Notes: generated by a model from the letters alone, not told the origin. A DNA stretch of 64,000 nucleotides from Pseudorhodoferax soli (GCF_003337555.1 NZ_QPJK01000008.1:310001-374000), one strand, 5' to 3'; numbered from the stretch's first letter, positions 33,626 through 44,874 are shown. Numbers and translations are program-made.

Positions 33626-35022
33626 GCCGCAGCCGGCGCGCCCGGTGCGTCGCCGGGCGCGCCCGCAGCCGCCACCGGGAACAGCACGCGCACGCCGAAG
33701 CCGCGGCCGTCCAGCCCGGGGCCGGTCTCGATGCGGGCGCCGTGCAGCTGCGCGATGCCGGCCACCAGCGACAGGCCGATGCCGCTGCCGCGCGCACGGT
33801 TGCCCGCCACCCGGTGGAAGCGCTGGAAGATGGCCTGGTGTTCGTCGGGCGGCACGCCCGGCCCGTCGTCCGCCACCTCCAGCAGCACCTGTTCGCGGCC
33901 CTGCACTGCCAGCTGCGCGCAGTGGATGCGCACGCGGCCGCCGGGGCCCGTGTAGCGCAGCGCGTTGTCGAGCAGGTTGCGCAGCAGGATGCCGATCTCG
34001 TCCACGTTGCAGTCGATGCTGCAGGACGCGGTTGCCAGCACGATGCTGCGCTGCTGCTGCTGCGCCTGCACGTCGAACTCGCGGACCACGTGCAGCACCA
34101 GTTCGCTGAGGTCGGCCTGCGACTGGTGCGCGGCGTGCTGGCCGGCGTCGAGCCTGGCCAGGTCCAGCAGCTGTTCCGACAAACGTGTGCTGCGCTGGGC
34201 CACGGCCAGCAGCTTGACCAGCGCGGCGTCCTTGTCGGCGCTGGAACGCGCCTGCAGCGCCACCTGGGCCTGCGCCTGCAGGGCCGCCAGCGGGGTGCGC
34301 AGCTCGTGCGCGGCGTCGCCGATGAAGCGGCGCTCGCCCTCGACCGCCTGGTCGAGCTGCTGCAGCACATGGTTGAACGCATCGACCAGCGGATGCAGTT
34401 CGGTAGGCAGCGGCGCCGCGGGCAAGGGGGTGAGGTCGAAGTGGTGCCGACGCCGCAAGCTGGCCTGCAACGCGACCACCGGCGCCAGCGCGCGGCGCAC
34501 GGCCCACCAGATGCCGGCACCCACCAGCGCCAGCAGCAGCGTGGCCAGGGCCAGCGCAACGAAGGCGCTGTGGCGCAGCTGGGCATCGATCACGCTGTGC
34601 AGGTTGCCGACCTGCACATGCACCTTGCCCGTGCTGTCGGACACGGAATACACGCGCCAGCGCTGGCCCCCGACGTCGGGGCTGGCGAAGCCGTCGGCGA
34701 AGTCGGCCTTGAACGGCGTGGCCGGCGCTTGCGGGGTGCGCACCAGCAGGCGCGATTGGTCCAGCCACACCTGGAAGGCCAGCGTCTCGCTGTCGGCCCG
34801 CCCGTTGCCGCGCAGCTGCAGGGCCGGCGTTTCTTGCTTGGGCAGCGTCGCCTTGGTGGGGATGGTGATCAGCATCCGGGTGGCGATCGCCCGCAGCTTG
34901 TCGTCCCAGACGCTGCTGTTGCTGTGCGACAGGTACATCGCCAGCGCTGTCAGTGCGCCCGCCCAGCACAGGAAGATGGTGATGCCCACCACCAGCAACA
35001 GCCGGCCCTGCAGCGACTTCAT
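33550..35022 (-). CDS. Two-component sensor histidine kinase (QseC-like)
   Basis: A 490-aa membrane kinase. It has an N-terminal helix (LLLVVGITIFLCWAGALTAL), a periplasmic sensor of ~130 aa, a second helix (LALATLLLALVGAGIWWAV) and a HAMP-like region. The H-box is FIGDAAHELRTPLAALQAQ (phospho-His), the N-box LLDNALRYTGPGG, and the G-boxes VADDGPGVPPDE and GSGIGLSLV. A Pro/Thr-rich tail (~465-490: TPPITPAITPAMTPA) has no counterpart in typical QseC proteins and is encoded in the 76-bp overlap with the opposite hydrolase gene. Its start overlaps the response-regulator stop. Confidence 0.9.
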   Translation of the reverse strand: MKSLQGRLLLVVGITIFLCWAGALTALAMYLSHSNSSVWDDKLRAIATRMLITIPTKATLPKQETPALQLRGNGRADSETLAFQVWLDQSRLLVRTPQAPATPFKADFADGFASPDVGGQRWRVYSVSDSTGKVHVQVGNLHSVIDAQLRHSAFVALALATLLLALVGAGIWWAVRRALAPVVALQASLRRRHHFDLTPLPAAPLPTELHPLVDAFNHVLQQLDQAVEGERRFIGDAAHELRTPLAALQAQAQVALQARSSADKDAALVKLLAVAQRSTRLSEQLLDLARLDAGQHAAHQSQADLSELVLHVVREFDVQAQQQQRSIVLATASCSIDCNVDEIGILLRNLLDNALRYTGPGGRVRIHCAQLAVQGREQVLLEVADDGPGVPPDEHQAIFQRFHRVAGNRARGSGIGLSLVAGIAQLHGARIETGPGLDGRGFGVRVLFPVAAAGAPGDAPGAPAAAHSTPPITPAITPAMTPACQSNQGL

Positions 35023-35684
35023 GCGTCGGGCTCCCCGACCATGTAGCCGCGCCCGTGCACGGTGGTGATGAAGCCCTCGCCCAGCTTGCGGCGCAGCTGG
35101 TGGATGAAGACGGCGATGGTGTTGCTCTCCACCGTGCTGGCCGTGCCGTACACCACGTCCTGGAGGTGGTCGCGCGTGAGCACGTGCCCCGGCCGCTCCA
35201 GCAGCGCCAGCAGGGTGCGGTACTCGTGCGCGCTCAAGGGCACGCCCACGCCGTCGCGCGTGACGACGCGCTTGCTGCGGTCCAGCCGCACGCTGCCGTG
35301 CTGGAACACCGGGACCACGCGCCCCTCGCTGCGCCGGACCACGGCGCGCACGCGCGCCCACAGCTCGTCGAACTGGAACGGCTTGACCAGGTAGTCGTCG
35401 GCCCCGGCATCCAGGCCCTGGATGCGCTCGCTGAGCTGGCCGCGGGCCGTCAGCATGAGTACGGGCGTGGGGTCGTAGCGGCCCCGCAGCGCCTTGAGCA
35501 CCGTCAGGCCCGAGTCGCCCGGCAGGCCGATGTCCAGCAGCACGGCGGCATAGGCGTGGTCTGCCAGCGCCAGGCGCGCGGCCGTGGCGTCGCCCACATG
35601 GTCCATGGCCCAGGCGATCTGGCGCGCGCCATCCAGGATGGCCTCCGCCAGCATGGGGTCGTCCTCTACCAGCAGCAGATGCAT
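35019..35684 (-). CDS. OmpR-family response regulator (QseB-like)
   Basis: A 221-aa transcription factor. The receiver has the acidic pair VEDD, phospho-Asp in VLLDIGLPGDSG, Thr in LMLTARG and Lys in DDYLVKPF. The winged-helix domain has LSAHEYRTLLALLERPG and VFIHQLRRKLGEG, ending in the GRGYMVGEPDA wing. The stop overlaps the kinase start (ATGA). It probably controls envelope genes in response to the kinase signal. Confidence 0.93.
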   Translation of the reverse strand: MHLLLVEDDPMLAEAILDGARQIAWAMDHVGDATAARLALADHAYAAVLLDIGLPGDSGLTVLKALRGRYDPTPVLMLTARGQLSERIQGLDAGADDYLVKPFQFDELWARVRAVVRRSEGRVVPVFQHGSVRLDRSKRVVTRDGVGVPLSAHEYRTLLALLERPGHVLTRDHLQDVVYGTASTVESNTIAVFIHQLRRKLGEGFITTVHGRGYMVGEPDA

Positions 35685-35758
35685 GGCCCGCAGTATGCCC
35701 AGCGGGTTTTAGCTTTCCGTTAACGCAGGCGGGCGCCGGGCGGCCCTGGGCCCGATGC

Positions 35759-36364
35759 TCAGTGCTTGCCGTTGGCCGTCGACGACATCAGCTTGTCGGT
35801 GTAGGCAATCGCCATGGCCGACAGCAGGAAGGCCACGTGGATCACGGTCTGCGCAATGAGCACCTTCTCGCTGTAGTTGTCGGCGTTGATGAAGGTCTTG
35901 AGCAGGTGGATGGAGCTGATGCCGATGATGGACATGGCCAGCTTGACCTTGAGCACCGAGGCGTTCACGTGGCTCAGCCACTCGGGCTGGTCCTCGTGGC
36001 CTTCCAGGTTCATGCGGCTGACGAAGGTCTCGTAGCCGCCCACGATGACCATGATCAGCAGGTTGGAGATCATGACCACGTCGATCAGCGCCAGCACCAC
36101 CAGCATGATCACGGTCTCGTTGAGGGTGGTGATGGGGGCCTCGGTCTTGTAGCCGATGCTGTTGATGAGGGCCTGCAGCGCCGTTTGGCTGCCGAACGCG
36201 GCCTCGACCAGGTGCGTGAGCTCGACCAGGAAGTGCACCACGTAGACCGCCTGCGCCACGATCAGGCCCAGGTACAGCGGCAACTGCAGCCACCGGCTGG
36301 CGAAGATCAGCTTGGGCAGCGGGCGCATCGGGGAGGTCTTGGCAGGCTGCAGGGGGTCGGACAT
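35759..36364 (-). CDS. UPF0114/YqhA-family membrane protein
   Basis: A 201-aa inner-membrane protein with four helices. Family marks are [40 protein letters not shown], the [17 protein letters not shown] loop and [19 protein letters not shown]. The biochemical role of the family is not established. It is divergent from the DUF2254 gene with 180 bp between. ATG at 36364. Confidence 0.88.
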   Translation of the reverse strand: MSDPLQPAKTSPMRPLPKLIFASRWLQLPLYLGLIVAQAVYVVHFLVELTHLVEAAFGSQTALQALINSIGYKTEAPITTLNETVIMLVVLALIDVVMISNLLIMVIVGGYETFVSRMNLEGHEDQPEWLSHVNASVLKVKLAMSIIGISSIHLLKTFINADNYSEKVLIAQTVIHVAFLLSAMAIAYTDKLMSSTANGKH

Positions 36365-36544
36365 GGACGTGGTCGGTGGTGAGGGCGCTGGATTGTAGAG
36401 CCCCGGTGCTGCGGTGCAGCATGCCCTGGATGCCTGCGCCAGGCGTGCAGCGTGCCGTCCTGTCGGCGCATGCGGGATCGCCTGACAGCGCCTGCACCCG
36501 CCTGGCCCTAGGCTTGCGAGCCACCGTGGAGATGCAGCTGCACC

Positions 36545-37891
36545 ATGACCGCCCGACTCCGCAGATTCGCCAACCAGCTCGCAGAGACCTTCTGGCTCGT
36601 ACCGGGTGCCATGGTGTTCGGCGGCATCGTGCTCGCCATTGCGCTTCTGGGGGTCGACCGTGGCGGCCACCTGCCCGATTGGCTGACCACCAGCCCCTGG
36701 TTCTACAACGGCGGCGGCACCGGTGCGCGCACCCTGCTGGGGGCCATCGCGTCGTCGACCATCGGCGTGGCGGGCACGGTGTTCTCCATCACCATCGCCG
36801 CGCTGTCGCTGGCGGCGGGGCAGATGGGCCCGAGGCTGCTGCGCAACTTCACGCGCGACCGCGGAGTGCAGGTCACGCTGGGCGCCTATCTCGGCACCTT
36901 TTCCTACGCGCTGATGGTGCTGCGCAGCGTCAGGACGCAGGAGGAGGGGCCGTTCACGCCGCATCTCGCCCTGAGCTTCGGCATCGTGCTGGCGTTCGCC
37001 TGCGTGGCCACGCTGGTCTATTTCGTCGGCCACATGGCCAACCGGATCAACGTCGACACGGTGGTCGAGCTGGTGAGCGGCGATGTCCAGGCTGCCATGG
37101 ACAGCGTGGTGACCGAGAAGGCCCAGGCCGCGCCACCGCCTGCCAGCCACTGGTCGGGCGCGACGACCGTCGTCGATGCGCGGCGCGGCTACCTCCAGCA
37201 GCTCGACGAGGCGGGTCTGGCCGACTGGGCGCATCGCCACGGCACCGCGCTGCGCCTGCTCGTGCGCAGGGGAGACTTCGTGTTTCCCGGCGCGCCCATC
37301 GCCGTGATGTCGGTCCAGGTGCCAGGTGCCGAGCAGGCCATCCGCGATGCCACTGCGCTGGGGCCCACCCGCGGCAGCCGCGGCGAAGTGGACTACGCCG
37401 TGCGCCAGCTGGTGGAGGTTGCGGTGCGGGCCCTGTCGCCGGGGATCAACGACCCGCATACTGCGATGAGCGTGCTGGACCGCCTTGGCGTCGCGCTGTG
37501 CGACCTGGCCGGCCGCCAACTGCCCAGCGGGGTCACCCTGCGCGACGGCGCGGTCGCGCTGGTCGTGCCGACCGTGAGCTACCGCAGCCTGGTGGACGCC
37601 ATGTTCCACATGGTCCGGCAGAACGCCGCGGGCAGCGCCGCCCTCATGGTGCGCTTGCTAGACGTGCTGACGGTGGTGATCGCCTGCGAAGGCAGCCAGT
37701 CGCGGCGCCAGGAACTCGTGCGCCATGCCGAGCTGGTCTGGGCGGATGCGCAGCGCGACATCGGCAATGCGGCCGACCTGGCGGATGTGGGCCGGCGCTT
37801 CGCGACCTTGCATCGCACGCTGGACCACGGCGCCCTCGGCACGATCGGTGCAGTGGGCATCGCCGACGCCGCGGATGCGGGCGTGCCGTAG
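36545..37891 (+). CDS. DUF2254 domain-containing membrane protein
   Basis: A 448-aa protein with an N-terminal group of four helices (~15-35, 60-85, 105-125, 140-165). The soluble C-terminal part has [40 protein letters not shown] and [15 protein letters not shown]. This matches the DUF2254 pattern of a predicted membrane protein of unknown function. It is followed immediately by a CPA1 antiporter, whose start may lie inside its last codons, so the two are probably co-translated. Confidence 0.85.
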   Translation: MTARLRRFANQLAETFWLVPGAMVFGGIVLAIALLGVDRGGHLPDWLTTSPWFYNGGGTGARTLLGAIASSTIGVAGTVFSITIAALSLAAGQMGPRLLRNFTRDRGVQVTLGAYLGTFSYALMVLRSVRTQEEGPFTPHLALSFGIVLAFACVATLVYFVGHMANRINVDTVVELVSGDVQAAMDSVVTEKAQAAPPPASHWSGATTVVDARRGYLQQLDEAGLADWAHRHGTALRLLVRRGDFVFPGAPIAVMSVQVPGAEQAIRDATALGPTRGSRGEVDYAVRQLVEVAVRALSPGINDPHTAMSVLDRLGVALCDLAGRQLPSGVTLRDGAVALVVPTVSYRSLVDAMFHMVRQNAAGSAALMVRLLDVLTVVIACEGSQSRRQELVRHAELVWADAQRDIGNAADLADVGRRFATLHRTLDHGALGTIGAVGIADAADAGVP

Positions 37892-39149
37892 TTCGGGAGC
37901 GCCGACCGTTCTGGACATCGCCGCGATCTGCCTCGTCGTCACGGCAGTCCTCGCCTACCTGAACCACCGTTTCGTCCGGCTGCCCACCACCATCGGTGTG
38001 ATGGCCATTGCGCTGGGGATCTCGCTGTGCATGCTGGGCCTGGACGCGCTGGACATCGACTACGGCCTGCGGCAATACGAGGAGTCGTTCCTGCGCGCCA
38101 TCGATTTCTCCGATTTGCTGATGCAGGGCATGTTGTCGTTCCTGCTGTTCGCCGGGGCGCTGCATGTCGACCTGCGCGCGCTGCGGCGGTACCGATGGCA
38201 GGTGGCTGTGCTGGCGCTGCTGGGCACCGTGTTGTCGACCATCGTCGTCGGCTTCAGCATGTGGGCGGTGCTGCCGCTGGCCGGTGTCGAGCTGTCCCTG
38301 CTCCATTGCCTGCTGTTCGGCGCCCTGATCTCGCCGACGGACCCGATCGCGGTCATGGGCATCCTGCGCTCCGCGGGCGCACCGAAGAACCTCGAACTCG
38401 TGATTGCCGGCGAGTCCCTGTTCAACGACGGCGTGGGCGTGGTGCTGTTCGCCTTGCTGCTGGGCCTGCTGGCGAGCGGGACCGTGCCTTCGGCGCAGGG
38501 CGCTGGCGTCCTGTTGCTGCGCGAGGCGGGCGGCGGCATCGCGTTCGGGCTGGTGCTCGGCTACGTGACGTTCCGCTTGATCCGCAGCATCGACCAGTAC
38601 CAGGTCGAGGTGCTGCTCACGCTGGCGGCGGTGGTCGGGGGCTATGCGTTGGCCAGCCATCTGCATGTCTCCGGGCCGCTGGCCATGGTGGTCTGCGGAC
38701 TGATGATCGGCAATGGCGGGCGCGCCCTCGCCATGTCGGACCAGACGCGGCGCTACATCGACATGTTCTGGGAACTGGTCGACGAGATCCTCAACGCCGT
38801 CCTGTTCGTGCTCATCGGCCTGGAAGTGCTGCTGATCGAATTCACCGGCCCGATCCTCATGGGCTGTGCCGCCGCCATCGTGGTCGCCCTGGCTGCCCGG
38901 ACGCTCACGGTGGGCTTGCCAGTGGGCGCTGCGGGCGGCCTGTTCAAGCTGCCCCCGGGCTCCCACCTGGTGTTGGTCTGGGGTGGCTTGCGGGGCGGCA
39001 TCTCGGTCGCGCTGGCGCTGTCGCTGCCGCCCGGCCCGCAGCGCGAAGTGATTCTGGCGCTGACCTACTGCGTGGTGGTCTTTTCCATCATGGTGCAGGG
39101 GCTCAGCATCGGCCGCGTGGTCGGCGCGGCGGTGGGCAGCGCGCGTTGA
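37875..39149 (+). CDS. CPA1-family Na+(K+)/H+ antiporter
   Basis: A ~424-aa transporter with 12-13 helices. Family marks: LIVAGESLFNDGVGVVLFAL with the conserved ND ion site, ISPTDPIAVMGILRSAGAPK, LFVLIGLEVLLIEF and VWGGLRGGISVALALSLPPG. It exchanges Na+ or K+ for H+ across the inner membrane. The start is uncertain: ATG at 37875 overlaps the DUF2254 gene by 17 bp and lacks a clear ribosome site. A CTG about 12 codons further on, preceded by TCGGGAG, could be used instead. Confidence 0.88.
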   Translation: MRACRSSGAPTVLDIAAICLVVTAVLAYLNHRFVRLPTTIGVMAIALGISLCMLGLDALDIDYGLRQYEESFLRAIDFSDLLMQGMLSFLLFAGALHVDLRALRRYRWQVAVLALLGTVLSTIVVGFSMWAVLPLAGVELSLLHCLLFGALISPTDPIAVMGILRSAGAPKNLELVIAGESLFNDGVGVVLFALLLGLLASGTVPSAQGAGVLLLREAGGGIAFGLVLGYVTFRLIRSIDQYQVEVLLTLAAVVGGYALASHLHVSGPLAMVVCGLMIGNGGRALAMSDQTRRYIDMFWELVDEILNAVLFVLIGLEVLLIEFTGPILMGCAAAIVVALAARTLTVGLPVGAAGGLFKLPPGSHLVLVWGGLRGGISVALALSLPPGPQREVILALTYCVVVFSIMVQGLSIGRVVGAAVGSAR

Positions 39150-39195
39150 TCCGGGGGCGCGGGCGCGTGGTGGCGCCCTGGCGGCAGCCGCTCCG

Positions 39196-40095
39196 TCAGG
39201 CGCTGTCGGACACCTCATGGCGCCAGACGGGCAACGGCGCGCCGCAGTCGCTGCAAAAGCGCGCGGCGGGGGCGTGGCCTTCGCTCAGGCACTCGTGGCA
39301 GGTGCGTGTGGTGGGCGCATGCTGGTGCCGCTGCAACGTGAACTCTGCGCTGACGATGCCGGTCGGCACGGCAAGCGTGCCCCAGCCCAGCAGCATCATG
39401 ACGGAGGCGATGACACGGCCGAGGTCGGTCTGCGGCGTGATGTCACCGAAGCCGACGGTGGTCATGGTGGTGATGGCCCAGTAGATGCCGACAGGGATGC
39501 TGGTGAAGCCATGGGCTGGGCCTTCGGCCACATACATCAGCGTGCCCATGACCACCACCACGAGCATGACGAAGGACATGAACACCATGATCTTGCGCCG
39601 CGAGGCGGCCAGCGCCTGCCCCAGCGCACCGTATTCGGCCACGTACTCGGTGAGCTTGAGGATCCGGAAGATGCGCAGCAGGCGCAGCACGCGCACGTCG
39701 ATGAGCGCGTACAGGCCGGGGACGAGGATCGCCAGGTAGGTGGGCAGCAGCGCCAGCAGGTCGATGATGCCGAAGGCGCTGCGCGCGTACCGCAGCGGCC
39801 GCCGCACGCAGGCGAGCCGGGCCACGTATTCGGCCGTGAAGGCGGCTGTGAAGATCCACTCCAGCGCGCGGAACAGGCCGGCGTGGCGGGCGTGCAGCGA
39901 TGCCATGCTGTCCATGAGCACCACCGCCACGCTGGCCAGGATCAGTGCGATGAGGGCCAGATCGAACAGGCGGCCGGCGCGGGTGTCGGCCTCGAAGATC
40001 ACCGTGTACATCTGCAGCCGCAAGCCACGTTCGGGACGGCCGAAGGCGGCATCCGCCGTGGCCGGGCGAGGGGGGAAGGACGGCATGGCCGGCAT
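39196..40095 (-). CDS. Voltage-gated K+ channel (Kv-type ion transporter) with C-terminal zinc ribbon
   Basis: A 299-aa channel subunit. S1-S3 are followed by an S4 with regularly spaced Arg (DVRVLRLLRIFRILKLTEY), a pore loop with selectivity filter TMTTVGFGD, and S6 (VIASVMMLLGWGTLAVPTGI). Tetramers conduct K+. After S6 the chain ends in a short zinc-ribbon-like module: C-x2-C in TRTCHECLS and C-x2-C in RFCSDCGAP (~268-290). Alternative start at 40086. It is convergent with the antiporter gene. Confidence 0.9.
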   Translation of the reverse strand: MPAMPSFPPRPATADAAFGRPERGLRLQMYTVIFEADTRAGRLFDLALIALILASVAVVLMDSMASLHARHAGLFRALEWIFTAAFTAEYVARLACVRRPLRYARSAFGIIDLLALLPTYLAILVPGLYALIDVRVLRLLRIFRILKLTEYVAEYGALGQALAASRRKIMVFMSFVMLVVVVMGTLMYVAEGPAHGFTSIPVGIYWAITTMTTVGFGDITPQTDLGRVIASVMMLLGWGTLAVPTGIVSAEFTLQRHQHAPTTRTCHECLSEGHAPAARFCSDCGAPLPVWRHEVSDSA

Positions 40096-40131
40096 CTTAT
40101 AAGGTGCCCGGCGCACCCACGGACGGGCGGA

Positions 40132-40333
40132 TCAGCCGGCCACGCCCGCACCCGGTTCGACCAGCCACTGGCGCACCACGCCATTGGTCCAGCCGAAGGC
40201 GTCCTGCAGCGGATACTCCCCACCACCGCCGCCGGTCGACGCCGCGTCGGGCGTCGGCCGCAAGGCGTACTTCTCGACCAGCTTGGCCTCGCGCGCGTAG
40301 ACCTCCTCGACCGTCTTCAGCCAGCGCGTGCGG
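40132..40333 (-). pseudogene. 3' remnant of a trehalase gene (N-terminal ~85-90% missing)
   Basis: Read on the minus strand, the last ~66 codons contain [20 protein letters not shown] and KYALRP, then the trehalase signature [20 protein letters not shown] and a stop at 40132. GGGGEY..QxGFGWTNG is the second signature of GH37 trehalases; here one Gly is Ala. Trehalases are ~500-560 aa, so most of the gene is gone. The homology stops at ~40333, where the sequence switches to a truncated SDR on the opposite strand. Confidence 0.8.
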
Positions 40334-40336
40334 ATC

Positions 40337-40625
40337 GTGCTGATGCTGATGAAGAGCCTGGCCCAGGAACTTGCACCGATGCGCATCCGCGTCAACGCCA
40401 TCGCCCCCGGCGCCATCCGCACGCCGATCAATGCCGAAGCATGGGAGACGCCGCAGGCCTGTGCGGAACTGATGAAGCTCGTTCCCTACCAGCGCGTCGG
40501 CGAGCCGAGCGACATCGCCCAGGCCGGGGTGTGGCTGGCATCGGACGCATCCGACTACGTGACCGGAACCTCGCTCTATGTCGACGGCGGCATGACCTGT
40601 TTCCGGGCTTTGCGCACGGCGTCCG
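40337..40625 (+). pseudogene. 3' remnant of an SDR dehydrogenase gene, 5'-truncated and frameshifted
   Basis: Starting at [14 protein letters not shown], the plus strand reads as the C-terminal third of a glucose-1-dehydrogenase-type [61 protein letters not shown]. The normal end, FPGFAHG, appears only in another frame just after, consistent with loss of one T from a TTTT run at ~40600. The Rossmann half and the catalytic Tyr-x3-Lys are absent. The remnant abuts the trehalase remnant at ~40,335. Confidence 0.8.
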
Positions 40626-40861
40626 AAGCCGCAGGGCTGCAAGGCACGACGCCGCCCTGTACCAGGGTGACGCCCCACATGCTGCGCTTGCGCAGCACGT
40701 GCGGATCGGTCGGGCGGCTGCCTGAATCCCAGTTCCAGACCAGAGCACCGGTCGGTTGGGCGAAGATAGGGGGGCTGGGCATCGGCCGCCTGTGGCGGTC
40801 GCCTGTATGTGCCAAGCCCCACATTCCCTGCATTGTTCCGCGTGCCACCAGGAGACAAACC

Positions 40862-42865
<2,004 letters not shown>

Positions 42866-42870
42866 TCCAG

Positions 42871-42939
42871 TCGCGCCGTAGGCGCGAGCGCGTGGCGCTT
42901 GCGGGGTTTGACGGCACTCATATCGCCGAAGGCGATGTG
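42871..42939. repeat. Two further stem-loops downstream of acs
   Basis: TCGCGCC/GGCGCGA (42871-42887) around GTA, and CATATCGCC/GGCGATGTG (42919-42939) around GAA with one T-G pair. They directly follow the first hairpin and end just before the duplicated acs tail. The cluster looks like a palindromic-unit element or an imported intergenic region. Confidence 0.6.
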
Positions 42940-42949
42940 ATGTGCCGGC

Positions 42950-42990
42950 AGAATCCGGCCATCCTTGAGCAGTTGGGCCAGGCTTACTGA
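42950..42990 (+). pseudogene. Stub of a second acs C-terminus
   Basis: Plus-strand codons read QNPAILEQLGQAY and stop (TGA 42988-42990). This copies the acs end [12 protein letters not shown] with many synonymous differences and uses the GC-rich codons of the host. It has no start or upstream acs sequence, so it is the tail of an acs gene whose body is missing here. Confidence 0.7.
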
Positions 42991-42991
42991 A

Positions 42992-43606
42992 TCAGGCGCG
43001 CTCGGGGATCGGCCCGTCCAGTTCGTTCGCACGCGCCGCCGCCGGGCGGTTGCGGTGCAGTTCGACGAAGCGCGTGAACGCGGGCAAGGCCGGGAGCAGC
43101 TGGAACTGCAAATACCAGCCGATGTAGGCCGAGACCAGCAGGTCTGCTGCCGTGAAGCTGTCGCCTGCCAGGTGGTCGCGGCCCTCCACGGCGCCGGCCA
43201 GCGTCTGCACCAGGTCTTCCTCGGTGCCGAAACCGGCCATGCCCGGATCGGGCAGCTTGCCGCCGGTGGACTTGGCCACCATCAGCTGCTCCAGTGGCCC
43301 CATGAAGCTGATCCAACGGTAGTAGGAACCGCGCGCCGCGCTGCCCACGGGCGGCGCCAGCTTCTTCTCGGGCACCAGGTCGGCCAGGTACATGCAGATG
43401 GCGGCGTTCTCGGTCACGACGGTGTCGCCGTGGCGGATCGCCGGCACCTTGCCCATCGGGTTGATGGCGCGGTAGGCGGGGGCCTTCATGCTGGTGCCGT
43501 ACTCCAGGATCTCGGTCTGGTAGGGCAGGCCGGTCTCTTCGAGCATCCAGCGCGCCACACGGGCGCGCGACATGGGGTTGGTATAGAAGGTCAGTGCAGC
43601 GCTCAT
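42992..43606 (-). CDS. Glutathione S-transferase
   Basis: A 204-aa enzyme. The N-terminal thioredoxin-like half has TFYTNPMSRARVARWMLEE and the cis-Pro/glutathione site NPMGKVPAIRHGDTVVTENAAI. The C-terminal helical domain has DSFTAADLLVSAYIGW. It conjugates or reduces electrophiles with glutathione in the cytoplasm. Its stop lies one base past the acs-tail stub of the opposite strand. It is followed upstream on the same strand by a YafY-type regulator. Confidence 0.9.
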   Translation of the reverse strand: MSAALTFYTNPMSRARVARWMLEETGLPYQTEILEYGTSMKAPAYRAINPMGKVPAIRHGDTVVTENAAICMYLADLVPEKKLAPPVGSAARGSYYRWISFMGPLEQLMVAKSTGGKLPDPGMAGFGTEEDLVQTLAGAVEGRDHLAGDSFTAADLLVSAYIGWYLQFQLLPALPAFTRFVELHRNRPAAARANELDGPIPERA

Positions 43607-43668
43607 GGTGCGGGTCCTTTCGTCGTGTTGCAGGAGAGAGTGCGGCCCCAGTGTCAGGGGGGCGGATG

Positions 43669-44382
43669 TCAGCTTCTGTCAGCAGTGCGCGCGTGGCGTG
43701 CGTGGCCCATGTGGACGCTCCAGCGGCGGATCAGCAGGTGGCGCCGCTCGGGATAGCGCTCGCCCGTGTCGGTCAAATCCAGCACACGGTCGGCGCGGAA
43801 GTGCCGGAAGTCCTGCCGCAGCTCGCACCAGGCCGCCATCAGCCGTGCCTGGTCGAAGAAGGCCACGGCGAACGGCCACACGCGCCGGCGGGTGGTCTGC
43901 CCCGCCTCGTCCAGGTACTCCAGCCACACGGCGTGTTCGGCCCGCACGGCCTGGCGCAGCGCCGGCAGCCAGGGTGCGGTGGGGCACGGGCCGGACCTGG
44001 GCGGAACGAAGAGGCCGCTGGTCTCCACCGCCATGCGCAGCGCCTCGGGCAGCGTGGCGCCGATGCGGTTCATCACCCCCTGGGCGGCGCGCGCCAGCAC
44101 CGGATCGGCGGACTGGCTGGCGACCCAGCGCGCGCCCAGCACCAGGGCCTCCAGCTCCTCCTCGCTGAACATCAGCGGCGGCAGCGTGAAGCCGGGCCGC
44201 AGCACATAGCCCACGCCCGGGTCGCCTTCGATGCGCGCGCCTTGTTCGCGCAGGGTGGCGATGTCCCGGTACAGCGTGCGCAGGCTGATGCCGGCCTGCG
44301 CCGCGAGTTGTGGTCCGGGCAGCGGGCGGCGTTGGGCGCGCAGGAGTTCCAGCAGTTGCAGCAGGCGGGCGGCTCTCGACAT
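43669..44382 (-). CDS. YafY-family WYL-domain transcriptional regulator
   Basis: A 237-aa regulator. The N-terminal winged helix is MSRAARLLQLLELLRAQRRP with PQLAAQAGISLRTLYRDIA. A WYL-type effector domain follows (HAVWLEYLDEAGQTTRRRVW, PFAVAFFDQARLMAAWCELR). Such regulators sense small ligands or single-stranded nucleic acid. It is upstream of and co-directional with the GST gene (62 bp gap). ATG at 44382 was chosen because the domain begins there. Confidence 0.88.
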   Translation of the reverse strand: MSRAARLLQLLELLRAQRRPLPGPQLAAQAGISLRTLYRDIATLREQGARIEGDPGVGYVLRPGFTLPPLMFSEEELEALVLGARWVASQSADPVLARAAQGVMNRIGATLPEALRMAVETSGLFVPPRSGPCPTAPWLPALRQAVRAEHAVWLEYLDEAGQTTRRRVWPFAVAFFDQARLMAAWCELRQDFRHFRADRVLDLTDTGERYPERRHLLIRRWSVHMGHARHARTADRS

Positions 44383-44422
44383 GGCCGCAGTGTAGGCAGG
44401 CGCCACCCCGCCGGACTGCCGC

Positions 44423-44447
44423 AAAAAAGCCCGCTGTGCAGCGGGCT
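44423..44447 (-). terminator. Rho-independent terminator of the cytochrome c gene
   Basis: AGCCCGCT and AGCGGGCT form a perfect 8-bp stem with a 4-nt loop (44428-44447). On the minus strand it is followed by six T's (AAAAAA at 44423-44428 on the plus strand). It lies 20 bp after the cytochrome c stop and separates that gene from the YafY regulator. Confidence 0.85.
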
Positions 44448-44467
44448 GGTCGTCGGGCTGGGGGCGG

Positions 44468-44779
44468 TTAGCTCAGGCCCAGCACCCAGGTCGCCAGCTT
44501 CTTGGCGTCGGCCTCGTTGACCTGCGGGTTGGCGGGCATGGGCACCGGGCCCCAGACGCCCGAGCCGCCCTTCTGGATCTTGGTGGCCAGTTTGTCGACG
44601 GCCGTGCCGTCGCCCTTGTACTTGGCGGCAATGTCCTTGTAGGCCGGGCCGACCAGCTTCTTGTCGACGGAGTGGCAGGCCATGCAGTTCTTGGACTTGG
44701 CCAGCGCCTCGTCCGCCCAGCTCGGCAGAGCCAGTACGCCGCCAGCCAGCAGGATGGCGCTCAGCAACACTCGTTTCAT
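44468..44779 (-). CDS. Class I cytochrome c
   Basis: A 103-aa periplasmic electron carrier with a signal peptide (VLLSAILLAGGVLALPSWA), heme site CMACH, and axial Met in GPVPMPANP. Total size and order match cytochrome c551/c5-type proteins that feed terminal oxidases or reductases. ATG at 44779 gives the clean signal peptide. Followed by a strong terminator. Confidence 0.92.
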   Translation of the reverse strand: MKRVLLSAILLAGGVLALPSWADEALAKSKNCMACHSVDKKLVGPAYKDIAAKYKGDGTAVDKLATKIQKGGSGVWGPVPMPANPQVNEADAKKLATWVLGLS

Positions 44780-44874
44780 CGTTCTTCCTCGTGGGGGTTG
44801 GGGTACAGTCTTTCGACCCATTCTAGAGAGCAGGGTTCCCTGGCTCCGGACACAACACGCTCGAGGAGGTTGCC

